From: a virus
Direction: 5' to 3' (one strand)
Virus record (IMG/VR): IMGVR_UViG_3300033144_002384
Span: 1 to 20,792 of that record
DNA length: 20,792 bases
Positions 17,601 to 20,792 of this stretch are shown piece by piece. The stretch's first letter is position 1. The number at the start of each line of letters is the position of its first letter. The notes under the pieces were generated by a model. It had not been told where the DNA came from, did no database searches, and saw nothing but the letters and a program-made list of their open reading frames with translations. The translations under genes and the position numbers were made by a program.

Positions 17601-18261
17601 GTTCAATGAGGTGAGCAAGAAGGCATCGATCAAGATGCCAGGCATAGGCCCTGATGACCATGACTACTACCTTGACCCTATCATTTGGCGTGAGCTTTCC
17701 CAGTTCATGAACCTCTTACCAGAGGAGTACGGTGGAAGAGGGATACCGGGAGTGGCTGTGTCTAAGATGGCTGTACCACTGAAGCTTATCTTTGATGCGT
17801 GGGCTAACGAGGACTACATGGGAACACCTATCAGAGACCCCGGTGCTAACCCAGGCAAGAAACTGGCTCAACAACTGTGGTATTCTGTCAAGCAGGTGCA
17901 ACCATCAGCATACAAGAGGCAACCAAAGGAACTAGGAGAGAACATACCAGCTCGTGTTGGTCAGGTGTTCGGTGTTCCTACCAAGCGTAGCGCGTACCCA
18001 AGAGGTACAGATGCGAAGGAGATGCGTGACCTTAGGAAACGACAGGCAACAACGACCTTCAAGAGAGGGAAGATCAGAGGGGATGTGAAGAATGCCTCTA
18101 TGGATCAGCTGGTAGACATGATGCTTGATGGGAAGATCGGTCAGGAGCAGTACAATAATGAGATCCTGCGCCGCAAGTTTACCCAAGGATACTTCATGAA
18201 AAGGAACTACAAACGACTGCTTCAAGATGAACTAAAATACGAATCTTTATATGGTGAATAG
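8650..18261 (+). CDS. Giant polyvalent protein: RadC-JAB, ART-like, papain-like domains
   Basis: One uninterrupted frame of 3203 residues, about 46% of the window, starting 1 nt after the preceding stop. Visible order: helical region with Gly/Ala-rich hydrophobic stretches (about 1-300); unknown globular part (about 390-600); RadC-like JAB/MPN+ domain (about 680-785; E690, H740-N-H742-P-G-G, S750, D753); ADP-ribosyltransferase-like domain (about 1055-1260; Y1061-H1062-T, G1214-Y-D-G, E1248); candidate papain-like domain (about 1300-1380; C1313/C1317, H1349, D1364/D1365); long helical, charged region with a Lys-rich stretch near 2113-2130; and a conserved-looking C-terminal helical part (about 2400-3203) with one hydrophobic stretch near 2953-2969. 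This matches the 'polyvalent protein' class of phages and plasmids, where enzymatic domains acting on host targets are joined in one protein delivered with the DNA. Delivery in the virion is inferred from its place after the internal virion genes. No lytic transglycosylase or HExxH motif was seen. Confidence 0.85.
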   Translation: MPNLHEIFKNLPKQPAPRSKNPFAQAATQITGGVKEGTLGIMKGMSDLGVATGSVFGDEKLKKKSEKLSQYFAGQLNRPDVVKGREVMANWQNPVQKSLRLLGNAAPSIVSAWTGGGIGAAVGRKALAGKAGRSLLAGGLSKFGKDVTRANLTKYAPKVTGYLGAVAGSIPLGTSIAGSYWEEGVAHGKDPKDKGHYAMALTDGVAQSLLEAMPFMGWMKGGKLHKRVLRTALQEGGEEVIQGFLENSLKIVGWKGTENLYNDMMTGIAENFVAGALSGGLLGTVPRLSVTRADMIHDIKNNVGKTVYKQATEQGHMTNGEPTTLEQVMEVTEALVKEVDIHDDLLLPVLQKKLKESMGMKSEKKATGDHEVVQRAKIQDGAIASTSDDTYARKPIGRDVKREENRRSRIEFVWQDIQYKIGGKFVEWSKIPEIIRWNIQNNPKMNIVKDIAGNLKQVADEELDRFIVHTKGRENYSNPLADVFFGPLRQQETQTWKNSSVEQEEKAGIHGDIWIRDLPEQIKKLGLNPREIEFVGAGSDDALKTFIQVWNKQNPDNQIVLTKQALGAKVRPGKRGKATLPLWDYFKTSQEKLVEDGTDLLDLAAEEAMEGSEKKAAYGDQPTYLRMVHSAIENAWKAANDVADGHPVKVAAEMLAQIANGRVFVAAGLELPTVQDVAALFSVFRNPFLEITQVVYVNPDTNKIIEHEAITVGLPGKTVIDTIGTAEKAKRMGAQYYVLHNHPGGKVAPSKQDMTTHKSLTKDKAYRGHIILDHKDFAFINRDGTVDTNVHEKAKLTDFNVGKKPIQKPLDSIEKITDFTNNQFRNGKITLFLTNIDNLISVVYIGTDNVVKDIRRAMRDNMAQGYLIGAKEEAVIPDNIPEGAQGVIIHNTDGSYDVRPVDLDKQTLVGWPSVKSQPKVSLTTMLTEQQPGEAIKDEERVPGMLGQGWKAEDRIFPEGTPRDVVAKQSLTPETKEKGKAFKDLMRKKQVKFPPVTEVPEKAKAQTRNANLVNDAMRTINKGTTPVPDVKSVPGMLRQAGFSVVSNEEFETMEQPVGQIIYHTTNSDVAAQIREKGFYRSSDPEWFGNFGKPSGTWFGNPADWQFLWDENLGGRDADKREVVEAKLADDTKVWEGGTLEDVEKYLGKKISSYSYKTEPIVVSARMKEAIKEDNPQYTDAEVRAHALKWTKDGTTVRGETFQMMRDLVHKLKKDGYDGIHYVPSFQSQDYSISNMSYIMNNPWEGWDAESTVIWNNEKIYVAGQQGTVDPNSQSEGGDIAELAQTIKPVLSEVVGNIKVPLGRVGETTPGKGICDRTCQVMVETLKKAGFIANVKEIKAKSPVGPFQITHRVAQVVLNGAKYLIDDPQHRFIKEGGKDEGGWLSGHDPMRHGFEGPFQPYGGMVEDIGDLAQMFTKEGLYLEDFDTTLKFTDIEKRGAYTYGKIKGDPNHVVRIQTQDIETGSGYSIEYRMITGAAVWIKEFFQPEVFEENEVTLKAYKDGTIGTDIKGVEVLSHNTWQVGDKYIPGAKGTAKQPGPIQLPQQTPGKKLKGEEKWKAEQAYRMTITDAINERILKEEKADLELTKPSKTKEQLIKEREAMAKAPVEEKAKRITQEDLQRIFKTGVKPDLKVGFGKKTGVEPVGAEAGTKLGFKADLFPSHTALMETLDELSRLMDRVEGIGTDATMKVRKFFKKFGGGKELGYLLDDFIRMNTAPLADPLASPEGFKEINSFSIIDLLNELGELGFMPGDEIHATGTNLAKSIHARLEKIFSEVDDKKKMRANAEAIEQIRSILWHINSDPDIMTRYELEASVRGEYQIFGESGQLVSEIARASRFKTYVIMRRVLSYYSKLTGMTDAQMNKKFGTNFSSNPNDAMLNMDKVETPFRQQAKQTAKEIREGETGYTWFGAVGRIGTKRVGIIPHLKSFLKDKSLSSQDAEAIQTKIDELEKVVKWMETGSETELKGEAKYELGRFKGITTLRDEFTDEQRAAMREEWKKAGGVWFFKPHAVFDIIDNSHNVLQAGAYEIIPADPKNEWRVRLSQDGGKTGPVILLTDIESEFVTRNQGKGTPAQGKKYAVKSFTKNIALYTKAEIRSIIDNKLIPGRAPVNEFLEAQKKKKNARKKKYASLISEIKRLSGKKRDATTAKAFKSLEAKHGKWEFKIAMSMVENEMVKTADAKARQAMLMEMKRENAEEAERERIAEGGKPQGIKKTFAVQSEFTIGDESEIDKPQAQREEEGLTEEPIQPNTDFELGQDTSQAAVDQNKTFNGTPTDKKGEKHPTNVARFESRKLKMYKKVVNFFLQDSDATMDFLGKWVKGGEEEIKKMQGEVAPASKTVMDMVIETAIKDKNYVKLAQLKGFQVQNIISQEVLKEMKRLYPDLSLDEQKKKRLEWMDYMNDSGEEIILIPGNTLQYTVSDKGIRHPYEAGEKRVHGERDANVKRLTALYTLRHGKEPTAQQKAVWKHHRPGLAYFSMLTPALQNIILWNKANVEDTIFFAATPDVLTRADNVNNRAAGYSPRMFYKDAESMNSSNGVSQTIGSQRVAARKMRTYAEFAEETGGALKPVKNYAASAGWYTKEYLIRIHQQSIIEQFKGVRNASSDHDIAVITYTEDVRTLSEALGYKSPADFLVDQGYDRMDNAQGLTKHWRGKFLRPWVHRSVRHTINRFYLEPQERVGVIAEINKWAGRMKRLIMMMPHQFALQITSSSWLWGEGDAGEKMKKAWVNGLEPMFNPVKIAKGMKLGRDRLEDPFKGQSEDYEQNVIDQKLLELFIRHGLRAMNQSWMQEALFDTEKYAKHPMDMNKREKYEELVFGKGGLDNYIFEQYMGKAIYRYAQAMMNRFQKQNSKLTDDEAAQLAVKFVNDTSGTLPSYIYGSEGQWLQFALFARDFTMNFDRQLTGGAYGLMPTAVRDNLYKMHPNAKILNPLFHGESTTAEMVFLSPWYRKHLAYTTAIKVGLFAMLQFALWHHRPEDEREEKDKWMWFNEVSKKASIKMPGIGPDDHDYYLDPIIWRELSQFMNLLPEEYGGRGIPGVAVSKMAVPLKLIFDAWANEDYMGTPIRDPGANPGKKLAQQLWYSVKQVQPSAYKRQPKELGENIPARVGQVFGVPTKRSAYPRGTDAKEMRDLRKRQATTTFKRGKIRGDVKNASMDQLVDMMLDGKIGQEQYNNEILRRKFTQGYFMKRNYKRLLQDELKYESLYGE
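10687..11004 (+). other. RadC-like JAB/MPN+ metalloprotease domain in giant protein
   Basis: Residues about 680-785. The segment H740-N-H742-P-G-G-K-V-A-P-S750-K-Q-D753 is the MPN+ zinc site (HxH...S...D) in the form seen in RadC (HNHPSG-x-x-x-P-S-x-x-D). Upstream, E690 in the strand 'NPFLEITQVVYV' is placed like the catalytic Glu, and 'HIILDHKDFAFIN' matches the RadC 'LDHIIV' strand. In other polyvalent proteins such domains are proposed to remove ubiquitin-like or other peptide tags; the substrate here is unknown. Confidence 0.8.
11812..12429 (+). other. ADP-ribosyltransferase-like domain in giant protein
   Basis: Residues about 1055-1260. Three signatures appear in the order of H-Y-E-type ADP-ribosyltransferases: strand 1 'IIYHTT' (H1062) followed by a helix and 'GFYRS'; then 'GTWFGNPADW' around 1094-1103, like the 'G-x-Y-F-(A/T)' NAD-pocket strand; then 'KKDGYDGIHY' (1211-1220) and 'ESTVIWNNEKI' with E1248 as the candidate catalytic Glu. 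The arrangement resembles ART domains known from phage polyvalent proteins. Activity is not proved; the second aromatic residue is W/F rather than a plain Tyr. Confidence 0.65.
12547..12789 (+). other. Candidate papain-like thiol peptidase domain in giant protein
   Basis: Residues about 1300-1380. 'GKGICDRTCQVMVE' provides two possible catalytic Cys (C1313, C1317) at the start of a helix. It is followed by 'THRVAQVVLNGAKYLIDDPQH', where H1349 starts a strand and D1364/D1365 end the next. A helix-Cys, then strand-His, then 'Y-(L/F)-I-D-(D/P)-P-Q' is the layout of papain-like/transglutaminase-like toxin domains (Tox-PL-like). The call is by motif order only and needs a profile search. Confidence 0.4.
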
Positions 18262-18264
18262 TAT

Positions 18265-18293
18265 TTGACAACGTTACGGTCCGGTGTTAATAT
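18265..18293 (+). promoter_or_regulatory. Sigma70-type promoter after the giant gene
   Basis: A perfect TTGACA (-35) at 18265-18270 is followed after 17 nt by TAATAT (-10, 4 of 6 consensus) at 18288-18293. It starts 3 nt after the giant gene's stop codon. Transcription would begin near 18300. This is the best host-type promoter I see in the window, and it stands at the border between the virion and DNA-metabolism modules. It lies upstream of a terminator, so the product could be a short RNA or an attenuated leader for the downstream operon. Confidence 0.6.
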
Positions 18294-18331
18294 CATTACA
18301 CCATGAGATGCAACATAACAAATCCTATCCC

Positions 18332-18361
18332 AGCTCGTCACTTCCTCGACGGGCTTTTTTT
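18332..18361 (+). terminator. Rho-independent terminator
   Basis: An 8-bp stem, AGCTCGTC (18332-18339) with GACGGGCT (18348-18355), contains one G-U wobble and an 8-nt loop. Seven T residues (18355-18361) follow, then ATTT. It would end transcription from the giant gene and also any RNA started at the promoter at 18265. The U-rich tail marks it as a + strand terminator. Confidence 0.75.
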
Positions 18362-18365
18362 ATTT

Positions 18366-18422
18366 GGGAGGTCCTCTCATGGGTATAAAAACGTAAGGTC
18401 GCAAGCCTTACACCTCCCGCCA
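18366..18422 (+). ncRNA. Structured leader element resembling tRNA acceptor/T arm
   Basis: GGGAGGT (18366-18372) pairs perfectly with ACCTCCC (18412-18418). Inside, GTAAGG (18393-18398) pairs with CCTTAC (18406-18411) around a 7-nt loop, TCGCAAG. The inner hairpin touches the outer 3' strand with no gap, as the T arm meets the acceptor stem in a tRNA, and the outer strand is followed by GCCA. The 20 nt between 18373 and 18392 cannot form a D arm plus anticodon arm, and the loop lacks the TTCRA consensus, so this is not a normal tRNA. It lies in the leader of the nuclease gene, between the terminator and the ribosome binding site. The structure is seen in the sequence; its function is unknown. 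Confidence 0.45.
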
Positions 18423-18438
18423 TTTCAGAAAGGATGTC

Positions 18439-19344
18439 ATGCTAGAAATCAGTAACAACTCCACCAGCATCTATCGCTCCTGCCAAAAGAAGTACTACTG
18501 GAATTACATCATGGGACTCAAGCCCTACAAGAAATCTACCGCACTCACACTAGGATCAATCGTTCACTCCGCATTTGATATGTACTACAGTGGGTTCTCT
18601 GAGGTTGAGGTAATGCAGTGGTTAGGAAATACCATTGACGAAGAGATTGCCAAGGCATCACCAGAAGAATCCGAGGGGTTAGTGATAGTAAAGTACACGG
18701 CTCTTGCCATGTGGTTGAGCTACCCTAAAGACCTGTCGATATTTGAGGAGATTAAACCAGAGGTTGAATTAAAGGTTGAACTAATCCCAGGAGTAAAGGT
18801 AGTTCTGAAGGTTGATGGGCTCATTAAACAAGAAGGCAAGCATTGGATAAGAGAGCTCAAGACAACCGGCATGTCGTTCCCGCAATTTGAGAACCGTTGC
18901 AAGTCATCCCCGCAGTGTTCCCTATATACATGGGCTGTCCGAAAGACTGGCATCCCAGTTGAGGGAGTCGTCTACGATTTCATTAAGAAACCCCTCCTAA
19001 GAAAACGAGTCAATGATACCCAAGATGATTTCGGTAAACGCATAGTTGATGACATGAAAGAAAGACCGGAGTTTTATTTCAAGCGTCATTACTCTTATCG
19101 TTCCGACGAGGAATTAGATTTGTTTGAAGCTGACCTCATTGAAACAGCCAAGGATATGTTGGTAAGGTTTAAGTCTGACGTATGGTATCGTAACACTGAT
19201 GCTTGTTGGAACTTTAACTCTGCCTGTCAGTACATGCCTATCTGTTTCTCTAAGAAACCAGATGAATTAACCATCAATGTTTATTATGAAAAGAAACCAA
19301 TCAACCCAGAGAAGGGAGGAGTACCATGTCAGAAGAGCAAGTAG
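18439..19344 (+). CDS. PD-(D/E)XK nuclease, Cas4/AddB-like, likely Fe-S
   Basis: A 301-residue protein with ribosome binding site AAAGGA (18429-18434) 4 nt before the ATG. Family marks in order: 'SCQKKYYWNYI' with C15 and 'LGSIVHSAFDMYY' with H43 (the RecB-family N-terminal helix pair); E108/E110; D126 in 'LKVDGLI'; E139-L-K141 in 'IRELKTTG', the E-x-K of the metal site; and Q159 in 'QCSLYTWA'. C256, C263 and C269 near the C-terminus, with C15, form the one-plus-three Cys pattern of Cas4/AddB-type nucleases that hold a 4Fe-4S cluster. It probably acts as a DNA exonuclease in recombination or replication, beside a Sak4-like ATPase and an SSB. Its end overlaps the next gene by 19 nt. The family call is firm; polarity and substrate are unknown. 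Confidence 0.85.
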   Translation: MLEISNNSTSIYRSCQKKYYWNYIMGLKPYKKSTALTLGSIVHSAFDMYYSGFSEVEVMQWLGNTIDEEIAKASPEESEGLVIVKYTALAMWLSYPKDLSIFEEIKPEVELKVELIPGVKVVLKVDGLIKQEGKHWIRELKTTGMSFPQFENRCKSSPQCSLYTWAVRKTGIPVEGVVYDFIKKPLLRKRVNDTQDDFGKRIVDDMKERPEFYFKRHYSYRSDEELDLFEADLIETAKDMLVRFKSDVWYRNTDACWNFNSACQYMPICFSKKPDELTINVYYEKKPINPEKGGVPCQKSK

Positions 19345-19559
19345 TACCAGATGCAGTACACGTTGAAGCAACAGAGACAGTTGACTCAGGCGAGACAACT
19401 ATCATTGGAGACCCTGCACCTACACCTGACCAGCAGGTAGCAAGTAAGGCAGACGTTGACGCTGTACTTGATGCAGTAATAGAACTAACAAAGGTAGTCG
19501 CTGAGAACACAAAGGAAAGTTCTAAGTGGTTTAGAGCTGGTAAGATGGGAGGAGTATGA
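19326..19559 (+). CDS. Small acidic protein of unknown function
   Basis: A 77-residue protein with a good ribosome binding site (GGGAGGAG) inside the end of the nuclease gene, overlapping it by 19 nt. The first 40 residues are acidic and Val/Thr/Pro-rich, probably disordered; residues about 42-64 look like an amphipathic helix ('DVDAVLDAVIELTKVV'); the C-terminus is basic. It has no known motif. It is coupled to the ATPase gene by an ATGA overlap, so it belongs to the same operon and may be an accessory factor of the recombination module (context only). Confidence 0.6.
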   Translation: MSEEQVVPDAVHVEATETVDSGETTIIGDPAPTPDQQVASKADVDAVLDAVIELTKVVAENTKESSKWFRAGKMGGV

Positions 19560-20305
19560 ACATAAAAGATGAGTGCAAACCAATAGGTAGTAAGATTGAC
19601 AGAGGTATTAGCATGACAGTATTTGCTAACCCTGGCATTGGGAAGACAACCTTTGGCTCAGGTCACTACGTCCTGAACTTGCAGAAGATCATGGCTAACG
19701 GAACAAGCGTAGAAGATGCAATGAATGACATCTATCGTTCCATCAGAACGAAGGAGTTGCCGTTCAAGTACATTGTTCTTGATAATGTGAGTGAGTTGTG
19801 CGATCAGTTAGTGAACCACTACACCACGTCAAGGAACAAAGACTTCCCGGAGATACGTGAGCATGGAGACACGGCTTACAAGTTCAGGGAATGGATACAC
19901 AACTGGCGTGACCTCGTGGAGATGGGTATAACTGTTGTGTTCAATGCATGGGAGCAGGACTACGACGTTGCTGTGTCGGACGGTAACGTTGCAACACGCA
20001 CTTGCCCTAAGGTTGGTAAGTCTAACGTGCCAAGTATCTGTGGACTATGTGACATCGTCGGACACTTAGAAGTCCACGAGAAATCGGGTAAGCGTTGGCT
20101 AAGGATTGGGCCAAGCAGACAGTACGTAACAAAGAGTCAGTTCAGTGGGTTAGAGGATGGTGAGGTCGCCGACCTACCGTCAATCATTAACAAAGTAATG
20201 GAGTTTGATTACTCAAGGGGGGATAAAAAAGATGCCAAAGTTACCACCACCGTCGGAAGGAAACACGATAGTACCAAGCGGGACCTACAAGGTTCAGCTA
20301 AATAG
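19556..20305 (+). CDS. Sak4-like P-loop ATPase (AAA_24 type)
   Basis: A 249-residue protein with a Walker A motif 'ANPGIGKTT' (24-32, K30-T31) and a Walker B-like strand 'YIVLDN' (D76). Then come 'WIHNWRDLVEMGITVVFNAWEQ' and 'PSICGLCDIVGHLEV' with a following 'RWLRIGPS', which match the order of RecA-like Sak4/AAA_24 phage ATPases. Sak4 proteins are single-strand-annealing recombinases that work with an SSB; such a gene follows here. Odd point: the segment between Walker A and Walker B is about 44 residues and seems to lack the usual second strand with its acidic residue ('LFLDxE'), so it may be shortened. The C-terminal 24 codons overlap the next gene in another frame. Confidence 0.65.
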   Translation: MNIKDECKPIGSKIDRGISMTVFANPGIGKTTFGSGHYVLNLQKIMANGTSVEDAMNDIYRSIRTKELPFKYIVLDNVSELCDQLVNHYTTSRNKDFPEIREHGDTAYKFREWIHNWRDLVEMGITVVFNAWEQDYDVAVSDGNVATRTCPKVGKSNVPSICGLCDIVGHLEVHEKSGKRWLRIGPSRQYVTKSQFSGLEDGEVADLPSIINKVMEFDYSRGDKKDAKVTTTVGRKHDSTKRDLQGSAK

Positions 20306-20681
20306 TTTTGAGCATGGATTAGCAAAGACAGGGACACCACAAATCTGTTGGAAGGCTAGTATCGTGGAGCCTGCAGATCATCTTGGTGTTACAATTGTAG
20401 ACTACACAGCCATGACAGACGCTGCAGTTTGGAGAGTCTCCAACCTCATCGGAGGTTTCGGTCTTAACTTCACACCTAATGTCGATACATCAACACCGTA
20501 CTTCGACCAGCTCTGCCAGGCATGTATAGGCCGAACGGCATACTGGAGAAACGAGGTTGGAAAAGATAAGAATGGTAATGACCGGAACAACATCAAGAAC
20601 TTCGAGGTTGATAAAGACCAAGAGGTTGTTGACTTCGCCGAGGAGAAGGATGCAGCAGCACCAGCTCAGTTCGAGGACTAA
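20232..20681 (+). CDS. DUF669-like single-stranded-DNA-binding protein
   Basis: I choose ATG 20232 (149 residues) over an upstream in-frame TTG at 20205, because a purine-rich G-run ribosome binding site (20216-20223) lies 8 nt before it. The pattern 'P-S-G-T-Y-K-V-Q-L' at 15-23, then 'KTGTPQICWKASI', 'LGVTIVDYTAMTDAAVWRVSNLI' and a C-terminal 'GNDRNNIKNF' strand matches DUF669-type phage proteins, thought to be OB-fold SSBs. The acidic tail ending in 'QFED' is like the protein-binding tip of SSBs. It overlaps the ATPase gene by 74 nt in a different frame. SSB plus Sak4 is a known phage recombination pair. Confidence 0.65.
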   Translation: MPKLPPPSEGNTIVPSGTYKVQLNSFEHGLAKTGTPQICWKASIVEPADHLGVTIVDYTAMTDAAVWRVSNLIGGFGLNFTPNVDTSTPYFDQLCQACIGRTAYWRNEVGKDKNGNDRNNIKNFEVDKDQEVVDFAEEKDAAAPAQFED

Positions 20682-20687
20682 TCAAGA

Positions 20688-20744
20688 GGGGTGGCTAATA
20701 CCGTGGGCTCGGAAGGAGTATAATCGGCAGTCCCACCCCGACCA
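20688..20744 (+). other. 7-bp stem closing a 52-nt leader, followed by GACCA
   Basis: GGGGTGG (20688-20694) pairs perfectly with CCACCCC (20733-20739), and GACCA follows, running into the AGGAG ribosome binding site (20744-20748) of the next gene. Inside, only a weak 3-bp hairpin (CTC 20708-20710 with GAG 20716-20718) is evident. The outer stem has the same length and almost the same span as the stem at 18366. It fills the 71-nt gap between the SSB gene and the last gene. No T arm-like hairpin is seen here. Confidence 0.35.
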
Positions 20745-20752
20745 GGAGACAC

Positions 20753-20792
20753 ATGGCTAAAAGACAATTCGATACTAAAAAGTTTGAAGATC
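20753..20792 (+). CDS. Start of a further gene, 3' truncated by window end
   Basis: ATG 20753 is preceded by AGGAG at 20744-20748 and opens a frame that runs to the window end, giving the 13 residues MAKRQFDTKKFED. It follows the SSB gene on the same strand and probably belongs to the same recombination/replication operon. The N-terminus is too short for a family call. Confidence 0.55.
   Translation, partial: MAKRQFDTKKFED

Noticed and set aside
8650-18261. Lytic transglycosylase or HExxH metalloprotease domain in the giant protein
   Set aside because: I looked for the Glu-Ser-type muramidase motif and for HExxH and found neither; 'EHEAI' near residue 712 lacks the second His.
18384-18389. 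TATAAA as a -10 box for the nuclease operon
   Set aside because: No acceptable -35 hexamer lies 15-19 nt upstream.
18366-18422. A complete tRNA gene
   Set aside because: Acceptor-like stem and CCA are present, but the 20 nt on the 5' side cannot form D and anticodon arms and the T-loop consensus is absent.
20719-20724. TATAAT as a promoter for the last gene
   Set aside because: The hexamer is perfect, but there is no -35 match at usual spacing and no extended -10 TGn; it lies in a coupled operon.
1-20792. CRISPR array, insertion sequence, integrase or attachment site
   Set aside because: No regularly spaced direct repeats, transposase or integrase motifs or terminal inverted repeats were seen. 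The GCCA-ended element alone is not enough to claim a tRNA attachment site.

Overview
The window is a stretch of a tailed-phage genome (Caudoviricetes, probably short-tailed/podovirus-like) that infects a Gram-negative host. Every gene I can support lies on the + strand. Stops and starts overlap (TAATG or ATGA junctions) almost throughout, as in a compact phage operon. The Gram-negative host is inferred from a nested inner/outer-membrane spanin pair. The podovirus-like call is inferred from an adaptor gene followed directly by a nozzle-like tail gene and a set of internal (ejection-type) virion proteins. I see no integrase, repressor, tRNA gene or insertion sequence.

Layout. Positions 1-1841: a truncated protein with two LamG/concanavalin-like domains, then a protein of short beta-repeats ending in a four-cysteine zinc ribbon. 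1860-2378: a small lysis cassette (candidate holin, i-spanin, o-spanin). 2378-6884: head-tail adaptor with an inserted beta domain, a 1087-residue nozzle-like protein carrying three tail-collar-like units rich in His-x-His motifs, and a 77-residue protein of unknown role. 6895-18261: two probable internal virion proteins and one 3203-residue 'polyvalent' protein that fills 46% of the window. The giant protein has an N-terminal helical/hydrophobic region, a RadC-like JAB metallopeptidase domain, an ADP-ribosyltransferase-like domain, a candidate papain-like thiol peptidase domain, and a long helical C-terminal half.

18262-18438 is the boundary between the virion module and a DNA-metabolism module. 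It holds a strong sigma70-type promoter, a rho-independent terminator only about 40 nt beyond the predicted start of transcription, and then an unusual structured element: a 7-bp outer stem enclosing a hairpin and ending in GCCA, like a tRNA acceptor/T-arm half. A second 7-bp stem of almost identical span, followed by GACCA, lies at 20688-20744.

18439-20792 encodes a recombination/replication module: a Cas4/AddB-like PD-(D/E)XK nuclease with a likely Fe-S cysteine set, a small acidic protein, a Sak4-like P-loop ATPase with a shortened N-terminal part, a DUF669-like single-stranded-DNA-binding protein, and the start of one more gene.

My reading of how the parts work together: the virion module builds the tail and packs the ejection proteins, including the giant multi-enzyme protein, which would enter the host with the DNA and act against host defences or host proteins. 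The nuclease, Sak4-like ATPase and SSB would then serve phage recombination. The most novel points are the architecture of the giant protein, the collar units inside the nozzle-like protein, and the two tRNA-acceptor-like leader elements. All family assignments come from reading motifs by eye; no database search was run.
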